NCBI RefSeq assembly: GCF_001262495.1
Contig: NZ_LGYE01000002.1
Coordinates: 672,368-736,367 of the forward strand
Length of the DNA: 64,000 nucleotides
Direction: 5' to 3'
Origin: Microbacterium sp. GCS4
Lineage (GTDB): Bacteria; Actinomycetota; Actinomycetes; Actinomycetales; Microbacteriaceae
Shown one piece after another: positions 27,836 to 35,997 of the stretch (position 1 is the stretch's first letter; each line of letters starts with the position of its first letter). The notes below the pieces were generated by a model. The model saw only the letters and a program-made list of their open reading frames with translations. It searched no databases and was not told the DNA's origin. The position numbers were made by a program, and so were the translations under genes.

Positions 27836-27874
27836 GCCGACGCCACTGCGCGTGAGGCGCAGGAGGATCACGTT

Positions 27875-28687
27875 TTGGTCAAAGACATCCAGTCCGCGAA
27901 CACACCTGAAGATCGAGCAGTCGCCCCGCGCACCCGTCCGCGGGTGAGCGCGCGCACCGTCGTCAAGCCCCTGCGCTCCGTCGCCATCTTCGGCGCGGTC
28001 GGGGCTCTCGTGGCCGCCGTCGCACTCCCCGCCTACGCGAACTCCCAGCCCGCGGAGTCCGCTGCCACCGTGCAGCAGCTCGCGGCCGTCGATGCCCAGT
28101 CGCTCGTGGTCGCCTCGCAGGCGACCGCCGCACCGCTCGCGCGCGGAACCTTCAGTGCGACGACTCCCGACGAGATCGAGAAGAAGAAGGCCGAGGAGGC
28201 TGCGGCCGCTCGCGCGGCAGCGGCGGCGCAGACCGCATCCGCCGGCAGCCGGACCTTCGACATCGGCAACTACGCGCTCGTCTCGCCCGGTTCGGGCGAG
28301 GTCCGCTATCCGCTGCCGCAGGGCTCGTACAGCGTCAGCCGCACGGTCGGCGGCGCGCACAACGGCGCCGACATGCTCGCTCCGCAGGGCACCCCGATCT
28401 ACGCCGCGGCCGCGGGCGTCGTGCGTCAGTCCGCCGAGAGCATCGGCGGCTACGGCGTAGCCGTCATGATCGACAGCGTCGTGGGCGGACAGCGCGTGCA
28501 GACGACCTACGGTCACATGACCTACGGTTCGCGTCAGGTCCAGGCGGGCGAGACCGTGGCCGCCGGCCAGCTCATCGGCTTCGTGGGGAGCACCGGTCGT
28601 TCCACCGCCAACCACCTCCACTTCGAGGTCTGGGTCAACGGCGGGCTCTACGAGCCGATCGCCTGGCTCGCCGCGAACGCGGGCTGA
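27875..28687 (+). CDS. M23-family peptidoglycan metallopeptidase
   Basis: A 270-residue secreted or membrane-anchored protein: basic N-terminus, a transmembrane/signal segment (about residues 38-58, VAIFGAVGALVAAVALPAYA; AYA-N is a possible cleavage site), an Ala/Lys-rich coiled-coil-like linker, then a LytM/M23 domain with the zinc motifs HNGADML (HxxxD) and HLHFEVW (HxH). It is expected to cut peptidoglycan cross-bridges. TTG at 27875 is chosen as start because AGGAGGA lies 7 bases upstream; the longer frame from ATG 27779 would lie inside the structured leader. No partner gene. Confidence 0.87.
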   Translation: MVKDIQSANTPEDRAVAPRTRPRVSARTVVKPLRSVAIFGAVGALVAAVALPAYANSQPAESAATVQQLAAVDAQSLVVASQATAAPLARGTFSATTPDEIEKKKAEEAAAARAAAAAQTASAGSRTFDIGNYALVSPGSGEVRYPLPQGSYSVSRTVGGAHNGADMLAPQGTPIYAAAAGVVRQSAESIGGYGVAVMIDSVVGGQRVQTTYGHMTYGSRQVQAGETVAAGQLIGFVGSTGRSTANHLHFEVWVNGGLYEPIAWLAANAG

Positions 28688-28806
28688 GCCGCCCGTTCGA
28701 CGTGGACGCGCGGTGGACACGCCTTCGAGTGTTCACCGGGAGTTCGGCCCCGAGGCCGCTGTGATGGGTTAGCCTGAACCCGTTGTCGCAGAGGCGGGAG
28801 AGGCTG

Positions 28807-28917
28807 ATGGATCGAATACCGAGCATCCGCACCATGGATGCCCTCGGTCGTCACGTCCTTCAGCATCGTCCGCAGGGGCGCCGCGGTGCAGCCGCGCGCA
28901 TGAGGCGCTGTCAGTAG
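28807..28917 (+). CDS. 36-codon arginine-rich mini-ORF (uncertain)
   Basis: ATG at 28807 follows GGAGAGG by 4 bases and the frame ends at TAG 28915-28917, which lies in the loop/stem of the following terminator. The peptide (starting MDRIPSIRTMDALGRH) has nine Arg residues and no known match. A -10-like TAGCCT (28770-28775) stands upstream, so a transcript of roughly 150 bases is likely. It may be a leader peptide, a small protein, or a chance frame in a small RNA. Confidence 0.4.
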   Translation: MDRIPSIRTMDALGRHVLQHRPQGRRGAAARMRRCQ

Positions 28918-28931
28918 ACAGCGCCTTTTTT
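28903..28931 (+). terminator. strong intrinsic terminator
   Basis: A 10-bp stem AGGCGCTGTC/GACAGCGCCT (28903-28912 with 28917-28926), AGTA loop, and six T residues at the end (28926-28931). It is the only terminator in the window with a textbook T run. It ends the short transcript containing the mini-ORF, and lies 84 bases before the HNH gene. Confidence 0.93.
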
Positions 28932-29014
28932 CGTCCCTGCGAACGCTTCCCCTCGGTGGCTTCGTGTGAGTCGAGAGTGCCGGGAAGCCGTCCCGGCGGA
29001 TCGAGAGGATGGCG

Positions 29015-29512
29015 ATGCGCACACTGGTACTGAACGCGGGATACGAGCCCCTGGCGATCGTGTCGTTCAAGAGAGCACTGGTCCTGGTCATGAACGACAA
29101 GGCGACCGTGATCGAACACATCGAAGACGATCCCGTGTGGGGCAGTCACGGGGTGTACGACCGTCCCGCCGTCATCATCCTCTCGCGCTATGTGCGCATC
29201 CCCGTGAGCAGACGCGTGCCGGTCACGCGTCGCGGGGTGCTGCGCCGCGACGACCACCGCTGCGGTTACTGCGGCAAGGCCGCCTCGACGATCGACCATG
29301 TGCTTCCGCGGTCGCGCGGCGGTGCCGACTCGTGGGAGAACCTCGTGGCCTGCTGCCTCCGCTGCAACAACGTCAAGAGCGACCGCACCCCGCAGGAGAT
29401 GCGCTGGCAGCTGCGCTTCACACCGCGACCGCCGCACGGCACCGCCTGGACCGTGCGGGGGAGCGAGCGCAGCGACCCGCGGTGGGAGCCGTATCTGGCC
29501 CTCGCGGCGTGA
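29015..29512 (+). CDS. HNH endonuclease-family protein
   Basis: A 165-residue HNH protein of the widely conserved actinobacterial type that begins MRTLVLNAGYEPL. The ββα-metal motif is formed by HRCGYCGKAASTIDHVLPRSRGG and CNNVKSD: two CxxC pairs (structural zinc) and the catalytic DH and N. The start at 29015 is preferred to ATG 29009 because GAGAGG lies 6 bases before it and the family begins at this Met. Not linked to a restriction system. It may be a repair or housekeeping nuclease; the target is unknown. Confidence 0.9.
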   Translation: MRTLVLNAGYEPLAIVSFKRALVLVMNDKATVIEHIEDDPVWGSHGVYDRPAVIILSRYVRIPVSRRVPVTRRGVLRRDDHRCGYCGKAASTIDHVLPRSRGGADSWENLVACCLRCNNVKSDRTPQEMRWQLRFTPRPPHGTAWTVRGSERSDPRWEPYLALAA

Positions 29513-29548
29513 GGGGCGGGCGAGTGGTCTCCCGTAGACTGGGATCAC

Positions 29549-29622
29549 GCCTTCGTAGCTCAGCAGGATAGAGCAGCCCTCTCCTAAAGGGCAGGTCGCT
29601 GGTTCGAATCCAGTCGAGGGCA
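29549..29622 (+). tRNA. tRNA-Arg (anticodon CCT)
   Basis: A 74-base cloverleaf: acceptor GCCTTCG/CGAGGGC with one T-G wobble (29549-29555 with 29615-29621), discriminator A, anticodon stem GCCCT/AGGGC with loop CTCCTAA giving CCT, and the T-loop TTCGAAT. No encoded CCA. A single gene between the HNH gene and the MMPL gene. Confidence 0.95.
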
Positions 29623-29640
29623 CTCACTCCTGCGGTGCGG

Positions 29641-31827
29641 TCAGTCGCGTCCTCTCCGCCACAGCTTCGACGGCCACCAGATCACCTTGCCGAGATCGTA
29701 GGCGAGCGCCGGCACGAGCAGCGACCGCACGACGAAAGTGTCGAGCAGCACGCCGAACGCGACGATGAACGCGAGCTGCACCAGGAACAGGATCGGGATC
29801 ACCGACAGTGCCGCGAACGTCGCCGCGAGCACGAGACCCGCCGAGGTGATCACGCCGCCCGTGATGGACAGTCCGCGCAGCACTCCCTCGCGCGTCCCGT
29901 GCGCGAGCGATTCCTCCCGCACCCGCGTCATCAGGAAGATGTTGTAGTCGATCCCGAGGGCGACGAGGAAAACGAAGCCGTACAGGGGGACGGCGGGGTC
30001 GGCGCCGGGGAAGTCGAACACCCCGTTGAACACGAGCGCCGAGACGCCCATCGCGGTGCCGAACGACAGCACGGTGGTGAGGATGAGCAGCACCGGAGCG
30101 AGGATCGAGCGCAGCAGCAGCATCAGGATCAGCATGATCACGACCAGGATCACCGGGATGATCAGGGTGCGGTCGTGGATGGACGCGTCGTTCGTGTCCA
30201 CGGCGGTCGCCGTCACTCCGCCGACCAGGGCGTCGTGCTGGTGCAGCTCCGCGCGCAGGTCGCGCAGCGCGTCCGCCGCGGCATCCGAGTCCGCCGCTTC
30301 GGTGAGCGTGCCCTGCAGCAGCACGTCGCCGTCGACGACGGTCGGCTCCGGCGCCGCGGAGCCGGGCGGGCCCACGGCGGTGATGCCGTCGGCCGTGACG
30401 GGCGCCGAGCCGCTCGGCGAGTCCGCAGCCGTCACCGAGACGCCGTCGATGCGGTCATCGGCGAGCAGCACGTCGGCGGCCTCCTGCAGGCGGTCCTCGG
30501 CGACCACGACGTACACCGGGCTGCCCGAACCTCCGGGGAAATGCTCGCCCAGCGCGACCTGGCCGTCCCGAGCTTCCGAGGCGCCCAGCACGAGGTCGGA
30601 CTGCGGCACGCCGTTCGCGTTCAGCTGCAGCACACCCGAGGCGCCCGCGAGCAGCACGAGGGTCGTGGCGATCCAGATCACCCGCGGCCGCTTCGTGATG
30701 AGACCGGCGAGGCGGGCCCACAGCCCGGTCGTGCGCATGCCGTGCTCCTCGGCCACGACCTCGGGCTCGAAGCGGGGCCGCCGCGGCCAGAACACCGCCC
30801 GCCCGAACAGCAGCAGCAGCGCAGGCAGCAGGGTCAGCGCCGACAGCATCGCGAACACGATCCCGATCGCCGCGACCGGACCGAGGGTGCTGTTGGACTT
30901 GAGGTCGCTCAGCAGCAGGCACAGCAGGCCGGCGATCACGGTGCCGCCGGAGGCGACGATCGGCTCGACCGACCCCTTCCACGCGGCCAGCAGCGCCGCG
31001 CCCTTGTCCTGCGCGACGCGCAGCTCCTCGCGGAACCGCGCGACGAACAGCAGCGCGTAGTCGGTCGCCGCGCCGATCACGAGGATGAACAGGATGCCCT
31101 GGGTCTGGCCGCTCAGCAGCAGCACCTCGAACTTCGCGAGCCACCACACCACGAGCAGCGCGACGCACAGGGCGAACAGGCTCGTCGAGAGCACGACGAG
31201 CGGCAGCAGGAACGAGCGGTATACGAGCACGAGGATCACGAGCACCGCGAGCAGCGCGACGCCCAGGAGCAGGCCGTCGATCCCGGCGAAGCCGGCCACG
31301 AGGTCGGCGCTGAAGCCCGCAGGTCCCGTGATGTACACCGCGACGCCGTCGGGGGCCGCGGCGCGCAGCTCCTCTCCGAGTGCGGTCACGGTGTCGGCGA
31401 GCTCGGCGTCGCCCGAGATCGGGATGAACGCCTGCACGGCCTCGCCGTCATCGGACGTCAGTGCCGGGGACACGTCCGCGCTGACGCCCTCGACCGAGGG
31501 GGCATCCGCCACGGCATCCGATATCGTCTGCAGCTCGGCGTCCGTGAGGGATGCATCGCCGACGAACACCGCGATCGCGGGGATCGTGTCGCTGTCGCGG
31601 AAGTCCGCGAGGAGCTTCTGCACCTGCGTGGCGTCGGAGGAGTTGGGCAGGTAGCTCGTCTGGTCGTTCGAGGAGACCTCGTCGACCTTGCCGAACAGAG
31701 GTCCGCCGAGCCCGGCGCCGACCAGCCAGACGAGGATCAGGGCGACGGGCAGCAGGACCCGCATCCAGGAGTGCCGACGGGATCGCTCTCGCATCTGGGG
31801 GATCTGATCGGTCGCGGGGCGGGACAT
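29641..31827 (-). CDS. MMPL-family RND transporter (end of crt operon)
   Basis: A 728-residue membrane exporter with twelve transmembrane helices in two MMPL halves, each with a large external loop (about residues 45-190 and 390-540), and the sequence GAATDYALLFVARFREEL characteristic of the family. In Corynebacterium glutamicum an MMPL protein (cmpL1) lies inside the crt operon between crtE and crtB; here it stands at the 3' end of the same set of genes, on the same strand, after a 91-base gap with short repeats. A role in exporting a lipid or carotenoid-related molecule is inference. Confidence 0.9.
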   Translation of the reverse strand: MSRPATDQIPQMRERSRRHSWMRVLLPVALILVWLVGAGLGGPLFGKVDEVSSNDQTSYLPNSSDATQVQKLLADFRDSDTIPAIAVFVGDASLTDAELQTISDAVADAPSVEGVSADVSPALTSDDGEAVQAFIPISGDAELADTVTALGEELRAAAPDGVAVYITGPAGFSADLVAGFAGIDGLLLGVALLAVLVILVLVYRSFLLPLVVLSTSLFALCVALLVVWWLAKFEVLLLSGQTQGILFILVIGAATDYALLFVARFREELRVAQDKGAALLAAWKGSVEPIVASGGTVIAGLLCLLLSDLKSNSTLGPVAAIGIVFAMLSALTLLPALLLLFGRAVFWPRRPRFEPEVVAEEHGMRTTGLWARLAGLITKRPRVIWIATTLVLLAGASGVLQLNANGVPQSDLVLGASEARDGQVALGEHFPGGSGSPVYVVVAEDRLQEAADVLLADDRIDGVSVTAADSPSGSAPVTADGITAVGPPGSAAPEPTVVDGDVLLQGTLTEAADSDAAADALRDLRAELHQHDALVGGVTATAVDTNDASIHDRTLIIPVILVVIMLILMLLLRSILAPVLLILTTVLSFGTAMGVSALVFNGVFDFPGADPAVPLYGFVFLVALGIDYNIFLMTRVREESLAHGTREGVLRGLSITGGVITSAGLVLAATFAALSVIPILFLVQLAFIVAFGVLLDTFVVRSLLVPALAYDLGKVIWWPSKLWRRGRD

Positions 31828-31844
31828 CGAAGGCCTCTCGGTGC

Positions 31845-31910
31845 TGCGGGTGATTCGGGGAATGCGGGTGATTCGGGGATGCGGGAGATACGGGGAATGC
31901 GGGGGAGGGA
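31845..31910. repeat. 17/18-bp direct repeats between crtEb and the MMPL gene
   Basis: Three near-identical copies of TGCGGGTGATTCGGGGA (31845, 31863, 31880) and a fourth degenerate one, alternating 18, 17 and 18 bases. The non-multiple-of-three period and position in the gap indicate a slippage product or regulatory spacing, not coding. Confidence 0.75.
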
Positions 31911-31918
31911 TGCCGGGG

Positions 31919-32794
31919 TCAGGAGACCCAGGCGAGGATGAGGATCATCGTGGCGAGGAAGCCCGCGATGTAGTTGAGCGCGATGAACCGGCGCCACGCG
32001 CGGTTCGTCGAGGCCGAGGTGTCGTCGGTCACGGTCCACCACGGGGCGGCGTTCACGATGTACGGGACCGCGAGCACCGCCGCGAGAGGACCGGGCCACG
32101 AGGTGAAGAGCATCGCGACGCCCGCGAGCACCCACAGGCCGATCGCGAGACGCACGGTCGCGCGAGCACCGATCACGGTCGCGATCGAGCCGATGCCGCC
32201 CTCGCGGTCGGGCGCGATGTCCTGCACCGCGCCGAAGGCATGCGCGGCCATCCCCCACAGGAAGAACGCCACGAGCACGATCACGAGGGTCGGGGTGATG
32301 GCGGCGCCCGCGAGCGCGAGGCCCACGATCGCCGGAGTGACGAAATGCAGGCTCGAGGTGGTCGAGTCGAGGAACGGCCGCTCCTTGAAGCGCAGGCCGG
32401 GTGCCGAGTACGCGATCACGGCGAACACGCTCACCGCGAGCCAGATCCACGACGCCGGATTCCCGACGATGACGAGGTAGATCAGGAAGGGGAGGTTCGA
32501 CAGCACGGCGGCCCACAGGGTCGCGCGGTGGATGCGGGGAGCGAGCAGCGCGCCCTCGATGCCGCCCTTGCGCGGGTTCGCGAGATCGGAGGCGTAGTCG
32601 AACACGTCGTTGATGCCGTACATCGCGAGGTTGTACGGCACGAGGAAGTAGAGCGTGCCGATCACGAGCGTGAGGTCGACCTCGCGCGTCGTCAGCAGGT
32701 AGGCGGCCGCGAACGGGAAGGCGGTGTTGATCCAGCTGATCGGACGCGAGGACAGGAGGATCTGTGCGGCGTCGTGCGTGCGAGAGGTGCTCAT
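31919..32794 (-). CDS. crtEb: lycopene elongase / UbiA-family prenyltransferase
   Basis: A 291-residue membrane prenyltransferase with eight or nine helices. It has the Asp-rich motifs NDVFDYASD (about residue 65) and QDIAPDREGGI (about residue 185) that bind the isoprenyl diphosphate. In C50 carotenoid pathways CrtEb adds two dimethylallyl units to lycopene to give flavuxanthin. The start ATG at 32794 overlaps the crtYf stop by 4 bases, fixing it in the operon. The carotenoid product (decaprenoxanthin-like or sarcinaxanthin-like) cannot be decided from sequence. Confidence 0.93.
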   Translation of the reverse strand: MSTSRTHDAAQILLSSRPISWINTAFPFAAAYLLTTREVDLTLVIGTLYFLVPYNLAMYGINDVFDYASDLANPRKGGIEGALLAPRIHRATLWAAVLSNLPFLIYLVIVGNPASWIWLAVSVFAVIAYSAPGLRFKERPFLDSTTSSLHFVTPAIVGLALAGAAITPTLVIVLVAFFLWGMAAHAFGAVQDIAPDREGGIGSIATVIGARATVRLAIGLWVLAGVAMLFTSWPGPLAAVLAVPYIVNAAPWWTVTDDTSASTNRAWRRFIALNYIAGFLATMILILAWVS

Positions 32795-33159
32795 CCGCTG
32801 TTCTCCTCGTCGGTCGTCGTCGCGCTCTCTCGGTCTCCGACCCCGACCTGCGCGTCGCGTCGGGCGCGGAGCAGCATCCACAGAGCCGGAAGCAGCACGG
32901 CGCCGGCCAGCGGGTAGGCGAAGTCCTCGATCGGCGCGAGGCCGATGTGCACGTCGAGCAGGTGGCCGGTGGAGTAGTGGAAGAGTCCGCTGGCGATCAT
33001 CACGGTGTCGAACACCGCAGTGAGGACGAACAGGACGGCGATCGTGACGGCGATCGCGGCCGGTCGCGCGCGGCGACCCCGGGGCGTCGCGAGCGTCAGC
33101 GCGATCGCGGCGACGATCGCGGCCGCCGTGAACCAGGCGGACAGCTGAAGATAGGTCAT
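32791..33159 (-). CDS. crtYf: C50 carotenoid epsilon/gamma-cyclase subunit f
   Basis: A 122-residue membrane protein with three or four hydrophobic segments and the lycopene cyclase domain signature (GLAPIEDFAYPLAGAV). The heterodimeric C50 cyclase has two small subunits, CrtYe and CrtYf; this is the second. It overlaps crtYe by 4 bases upstream and crtEb by 4 bases downstream. The C-terminus is Asp/Glu-rich. Assignment e or f follows gene order in C. glutamicum. Confidence 0.9.
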   Translation of the reverse strand: MTYLQLSAWFTAAAIVAAIALTLATPRGRRARPAAIAVTIAVLFVLTAVFDTVMIASGLFHYSTGHLLDVHIGLAPIEDFAYPLAGAVLLPALWMLLRARRDAQVGVGDRESATTTDEENSG

Positions 33160-33500
33160 GGTGTCCGGTCCTCCCGCGCGCGACGGTGCAGCGCGTCGAG
33201 CACGCGGACGGCTCCCGTGAAGACGACCATCGTGCACACCACGAGGAAGACCAGGAACACCGGCTCCTCGAGCGGCAGCTCGGGCGCCAGCAGGATGCCC
33301 GTCGCGATCACGCCCTCCCCGCGGAAGAAGATGCCTCCGGCGATGCCGGCGACGTCCCACGCCAGGAAGAACACGAGTCCGACGAGCACGACCACGGATG
33401 CCGCGAGTGGATCCCGCCAGAAGAACAGACGGAACCTCCAGTCCAGGAGCAGCATGCATCCCAGGGTGACGAGGAGAGCCGCGAGGTAGACGAGGCCCAT
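33156..33500 (-). CDS. crtYe: C50 carotenoid cyclase subunit e
   Basis: A 114-residue membrane protein with three hydrophobic segments and the cyclase motif PLEEPVFLVFLVV (about residue 75, like PxEExxF). It is the partner of CrtYf. The ATG at 33500 shares one base with the crtI stop (TGATG), so it is translated by termination-reinitiation; a GTG one codon upstream is an alternative. Typical length for the family. Confidence 0.9.
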   Translation of the reverse strand: MGLVYLAALLVTLGCMLLLDWRFRLFFWRDPLAASVVVLVGLVFFLAWDVAGIAGGIFFRGEGVIATGILLAPELPLEEPVFLVFLVVCTMVVFTGAVRVLDALHRRAREDRTP

Positions 33501-35095
33501 CACGCTGTCCCGCTCGTGGAGCGGACGGGAACCGGGAGCGGGCCGCCGGAGTGGTCGCCTCGGATGCGCTTGAGCACGATCTCGGCGCTGATGAGGCACA
33601 TCGGCACGCCGACCCCCGGCGCCGTCGTCCCGCCCGCGTAGTAGAGGCCCGAGACGTGGCGCGAGGCGTTATGGGCTCGGAACATCGCACTCTGCGACAG
33701 GATGTGCGCGGGCCCCAGCATCCCGCCGCGCCAGGAGTGGTAGTCGTCGCGGAAGTCGGCGGGTCCGAGCGTCTCGCGCACGACGATGCGCTCGCGGAGG
33801 TCGTCGATGCCCGCCCATGCGGAGATCAGATCGATCGCGGTGTCCGCCGCGCGCTCCACGAGCTCCGAGCCGCCGCCGTCCGATCCGCCTGCGCCGATTC
33901 CGACGTCGGCGGGGATCGGCACGAGGACGAAGAGGTTCTCGTGCCCCTCGGGCGCCACAGTCGGGTCGGTCGCGCTCGGGCGGCACACGTAGGTGGATGC
34001 GGGGGAGGGGATCGCGGGATGCTCTCCGAAGATCGCGTCGAAGTTCGCATCCCAGTCATCCGTGAAGAACAGCGAGTGATGGGGGAGCTCGGGCAGCGCG
34101 CCCTTCACGCCGAGCATGACGAGCACGGCGCCGGGGCCGCTCGTACGCCGCTGCCACCACGACTCCGGATAGGTGCGCAGATGCGGCGGCAGCAGCACCG
34201 TCTCGGTGTGATGCAGGTCTGCGGCCGAGACGACGAGGTCGGCCTCGATCGCCCGGGCGCTGCCATCGGCGGCGCGCCACTCCACGCCGGAGACCGCCGT
34301 GCCGCGGCCGGCACCCCTGGTGCGGATCGCCGTGACCTCGGCATCCGTCACGATCGTCGCGCCCGCGTCGATCGCGGTCTGCGCGATGCGCTCGATCACC
34401 CGCCAGAAACCGCCCTGGGGGTAGCTGACGCCCTCGTCCAGATCGAGCGCGCTCATGAGGTGGTACATCGCCGGCGCGGTGCGCGGATCGGTGCCGAGGA
34501 ACACCGCGGGGTATCCGAGGAGCTGCCGCAGCACAGGGTCGCGGAAGCGCCGAGCCGCGAAGGACTCCAGCCGCGTGCCCAGCAGGGTGGCGAGGCGGGG
34601 GAGCGCGCCCAGCACCTCGCGCGCGGCGAGCGTGCGCAGACGCGTGAAGGGGTTGTAGAGGAAGTACCGCTCGGCCATGGTGCGCGCGTCGTGCGCCGAG
34701 TCGAGGTAGTCGGCGAGCCGTGCCGCGGCGCCCGGTTCGCGCGACTCGAACAGCGCGGAGACCGCGGCGCGCCCGGTCGGGACGGTGATCGGCTCGGTGG
34801 TGCGCCCGTCGGCTCGGGGTGCGCGGAAGACGCGATACCCGGGATCGAGGAGTGCGAGATCCAGCTGCTCTTCGGTCGACGTGCCCATCATGGCGAAGAA
34901 GTGGTCGAAGACCTCGGGCATCAGGTACCAGGAGGGACCGGTGTCGAAACGGAAGCCCTCGCGCTCGATCGTGCCCGCGCGTCCGCCGACGCGGCCGTTC
35001 TTCTCGAGGATCGTCACCTCGTGGCCGTCGCGCGCGAGGAGACCTGCGACCGCGAGGCCTGCGACGCCGGCGCCGATCACCACGACCCGGCTCAT
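33500..35095 (-). CDS. crtI: phytoene desaturase
   Basis: A 531-residue FAD enzyme that converts phytoene to lycopene by four desaturations. The FAD-binding motif VVIGAGVAGLAVAGLLARDG (residues 4-23) is at the N-terminus, VTILEKNGRVGGRAG follows, and the C-terminal FAD motif is GLYYAGGTTAPGVGVPM. It overlaps crtB by 4 bases at its start and crtYe by 1 base at its end. Length and all key motifs are normal. Confidence 0.96.
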   Translation of the reverse strand: MSRVVVIGAGVAGLAVAGLLARDGHEVTILEKNGRVGGRAGTIEREGFRFDTGPSWYLMPEVFDHFFAMMGTSTEEQLDLALLDPGYRVFRAPRADGRTTEPITVPTGRAAVSALFESREPGAAARLADYLDSAHDARTMAERYFLYNPFTRLRTLAAREVLGALPRLATLLGTRLESFAARRFRDPVLRQLLGYPAVFLGTDPRTAPAMYHLMSALDLDEGVSYPQGGFWRVIERIAQTAIDAGATIVTDAEVTAIRTRGAGRGTAVSGVEWRAADGSARAIEADLVVSAADLHHTETVLLPPHLRTYPESWWQRRTSGPGAVLVMLGVKGALPELPHHSLFFTDDWDANFDAIFGEHPAIPSPASTYVCRPSATDPTVAPEGHENLFVLVPIPADVGIGAGGSDGGGSELVERAADTAIDLISAWAGIDDLRERIVVRETLGPADFRDDYHSWRGGMLGPAHILSQSAMFRAHNASRHVSGLYYAGGTTAPGVGVPMCLISAEIVLKRIRGDHSGGPLPVPVRSTSGTA

Positions 35096-35997
35096 CGGTC
35101 GCGCTCCGTCGCGGTCACGAGCACGGCGCGCGCCGCGAGCAGCGCCTTGACGGGATCGGGCACGCGGACCCGCCTCTCGTAGAGCGTGGCGGCCGGGGTG
35201 CGGGCGACGCGGCGCATGAGGGCCTCGAACAGGGCGTGGGCACTGCGCACCGCCGCTCGCGCGTCCTTCGGGAGCAGCGGGATCGACCGCCGCGCGTCAT
35301 CGAGCTGCCCGCGGATCGTGCGCACCCACTCGTCGCGGTCCGCGTCGGTCAGCCGCCCCGACTCCGCGAGATACCCGCGCTGCAGGCGGTCCGTGTCGTC
35401 GGCGAGATCGCGCAGGAAGTTCACGTTCTGGAACGCCGCACCGAGCTGACGCGCGCCGTGCTCGAGCGCTGCGCGTTCCTCGTCCGACCGCGTCTCCTCG
35501 TGCAGGAACACCCGCAGGCACATCAGACCGACGACCTCGGCCGACCCGTACACATAGCGCTCGTGCGCGTCGGCGTCGAACGCCGTGAAGTCCGACGGCG
35601 CGGAGATGTCGGAGGCCATCGAGTCGAAGAAGGGCTGCGTGAGGTCCTCGCCGATGCCGCACTCCCTGGCCGTGCGCGCGAAGGCGTGCAGGACGAGGTC
35701 GGTGCTGTAGCCCTCCCTCATCGACCGGTGCGTGGCCGCGATGTACGACTCCAGAGCCGCGGACTGGGCGGAGGCATCGAGTCCCGCCTGCGCCGCGACC
35801 CCGTCGACGATCTCGTCGGCGATGCGGACCATGGCGTAGATGTTGCGCACGTGCTGGCGGTGACGCTCGCCGAGCAGACGGGTGGCGAGGCCGAAGGAGG
35901 TCGAGTACGCGCGGATGACATCGGTGGATGCCGTGTCCGCGGCGCGGCTGAAGCGGCCCAGACCCTCTGTCGACGACTCCTCGCGGTCGGCGCTCAT
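35092..35997 (-). CDS. crtB: phytoene synthase
   Basis: A 301-residue trans-isoprenyl diphosphate synthase that condenses two GGPP to phytoene. The substrate motifs DEIVDG (about residue 65, DxxxD) and NFLRDLADD (about residue 185) and the YSTSFGLATRLL entry helix are intact. The ATG at 35997 overlaps the crtE stop by 4 bases; a longer open frame to 36333 would lie in crtE and is rejected. Part of the continuous crt operon. Confidence 0.95.
   Translation of the reverse strand: MSADREESSTEGLGRFSRAADTASTDVIRAYSTSFGLATRLLGERHRQHVRNIYAMVRIADEIVDGVAAQAGLDASAQSAALESYIAATHRSMREGYSTDLVLHAFARTARECGIGEDLTQPFFDSMASDISAPSDFTAFDADAHERYVYGSAEVVGLMCLRVFLHEETRSDEERAALEHGARQLGAAFQNVNFLRDLADDTDRLQRGYLAESGRLTDADRDEWVRTIRGQLDDARRSIPLLPKDARAAVRSAHALFEALMRRVARTPAATLYERRVRVPDPVKALLAARAVLVTATERDR

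Noticed and set aside
27705..27874. ydaO (cyclic-di-AMP) riboswitch before the M23 gene
   Set aside because: The gene type fits, but the consensus end CAGCTAACC and the GGGGUGAAU-like core are not visible.
31845..31910. CRISPR-like array
   Set aside because: Copies are 17-18 bases with no unique spacers.
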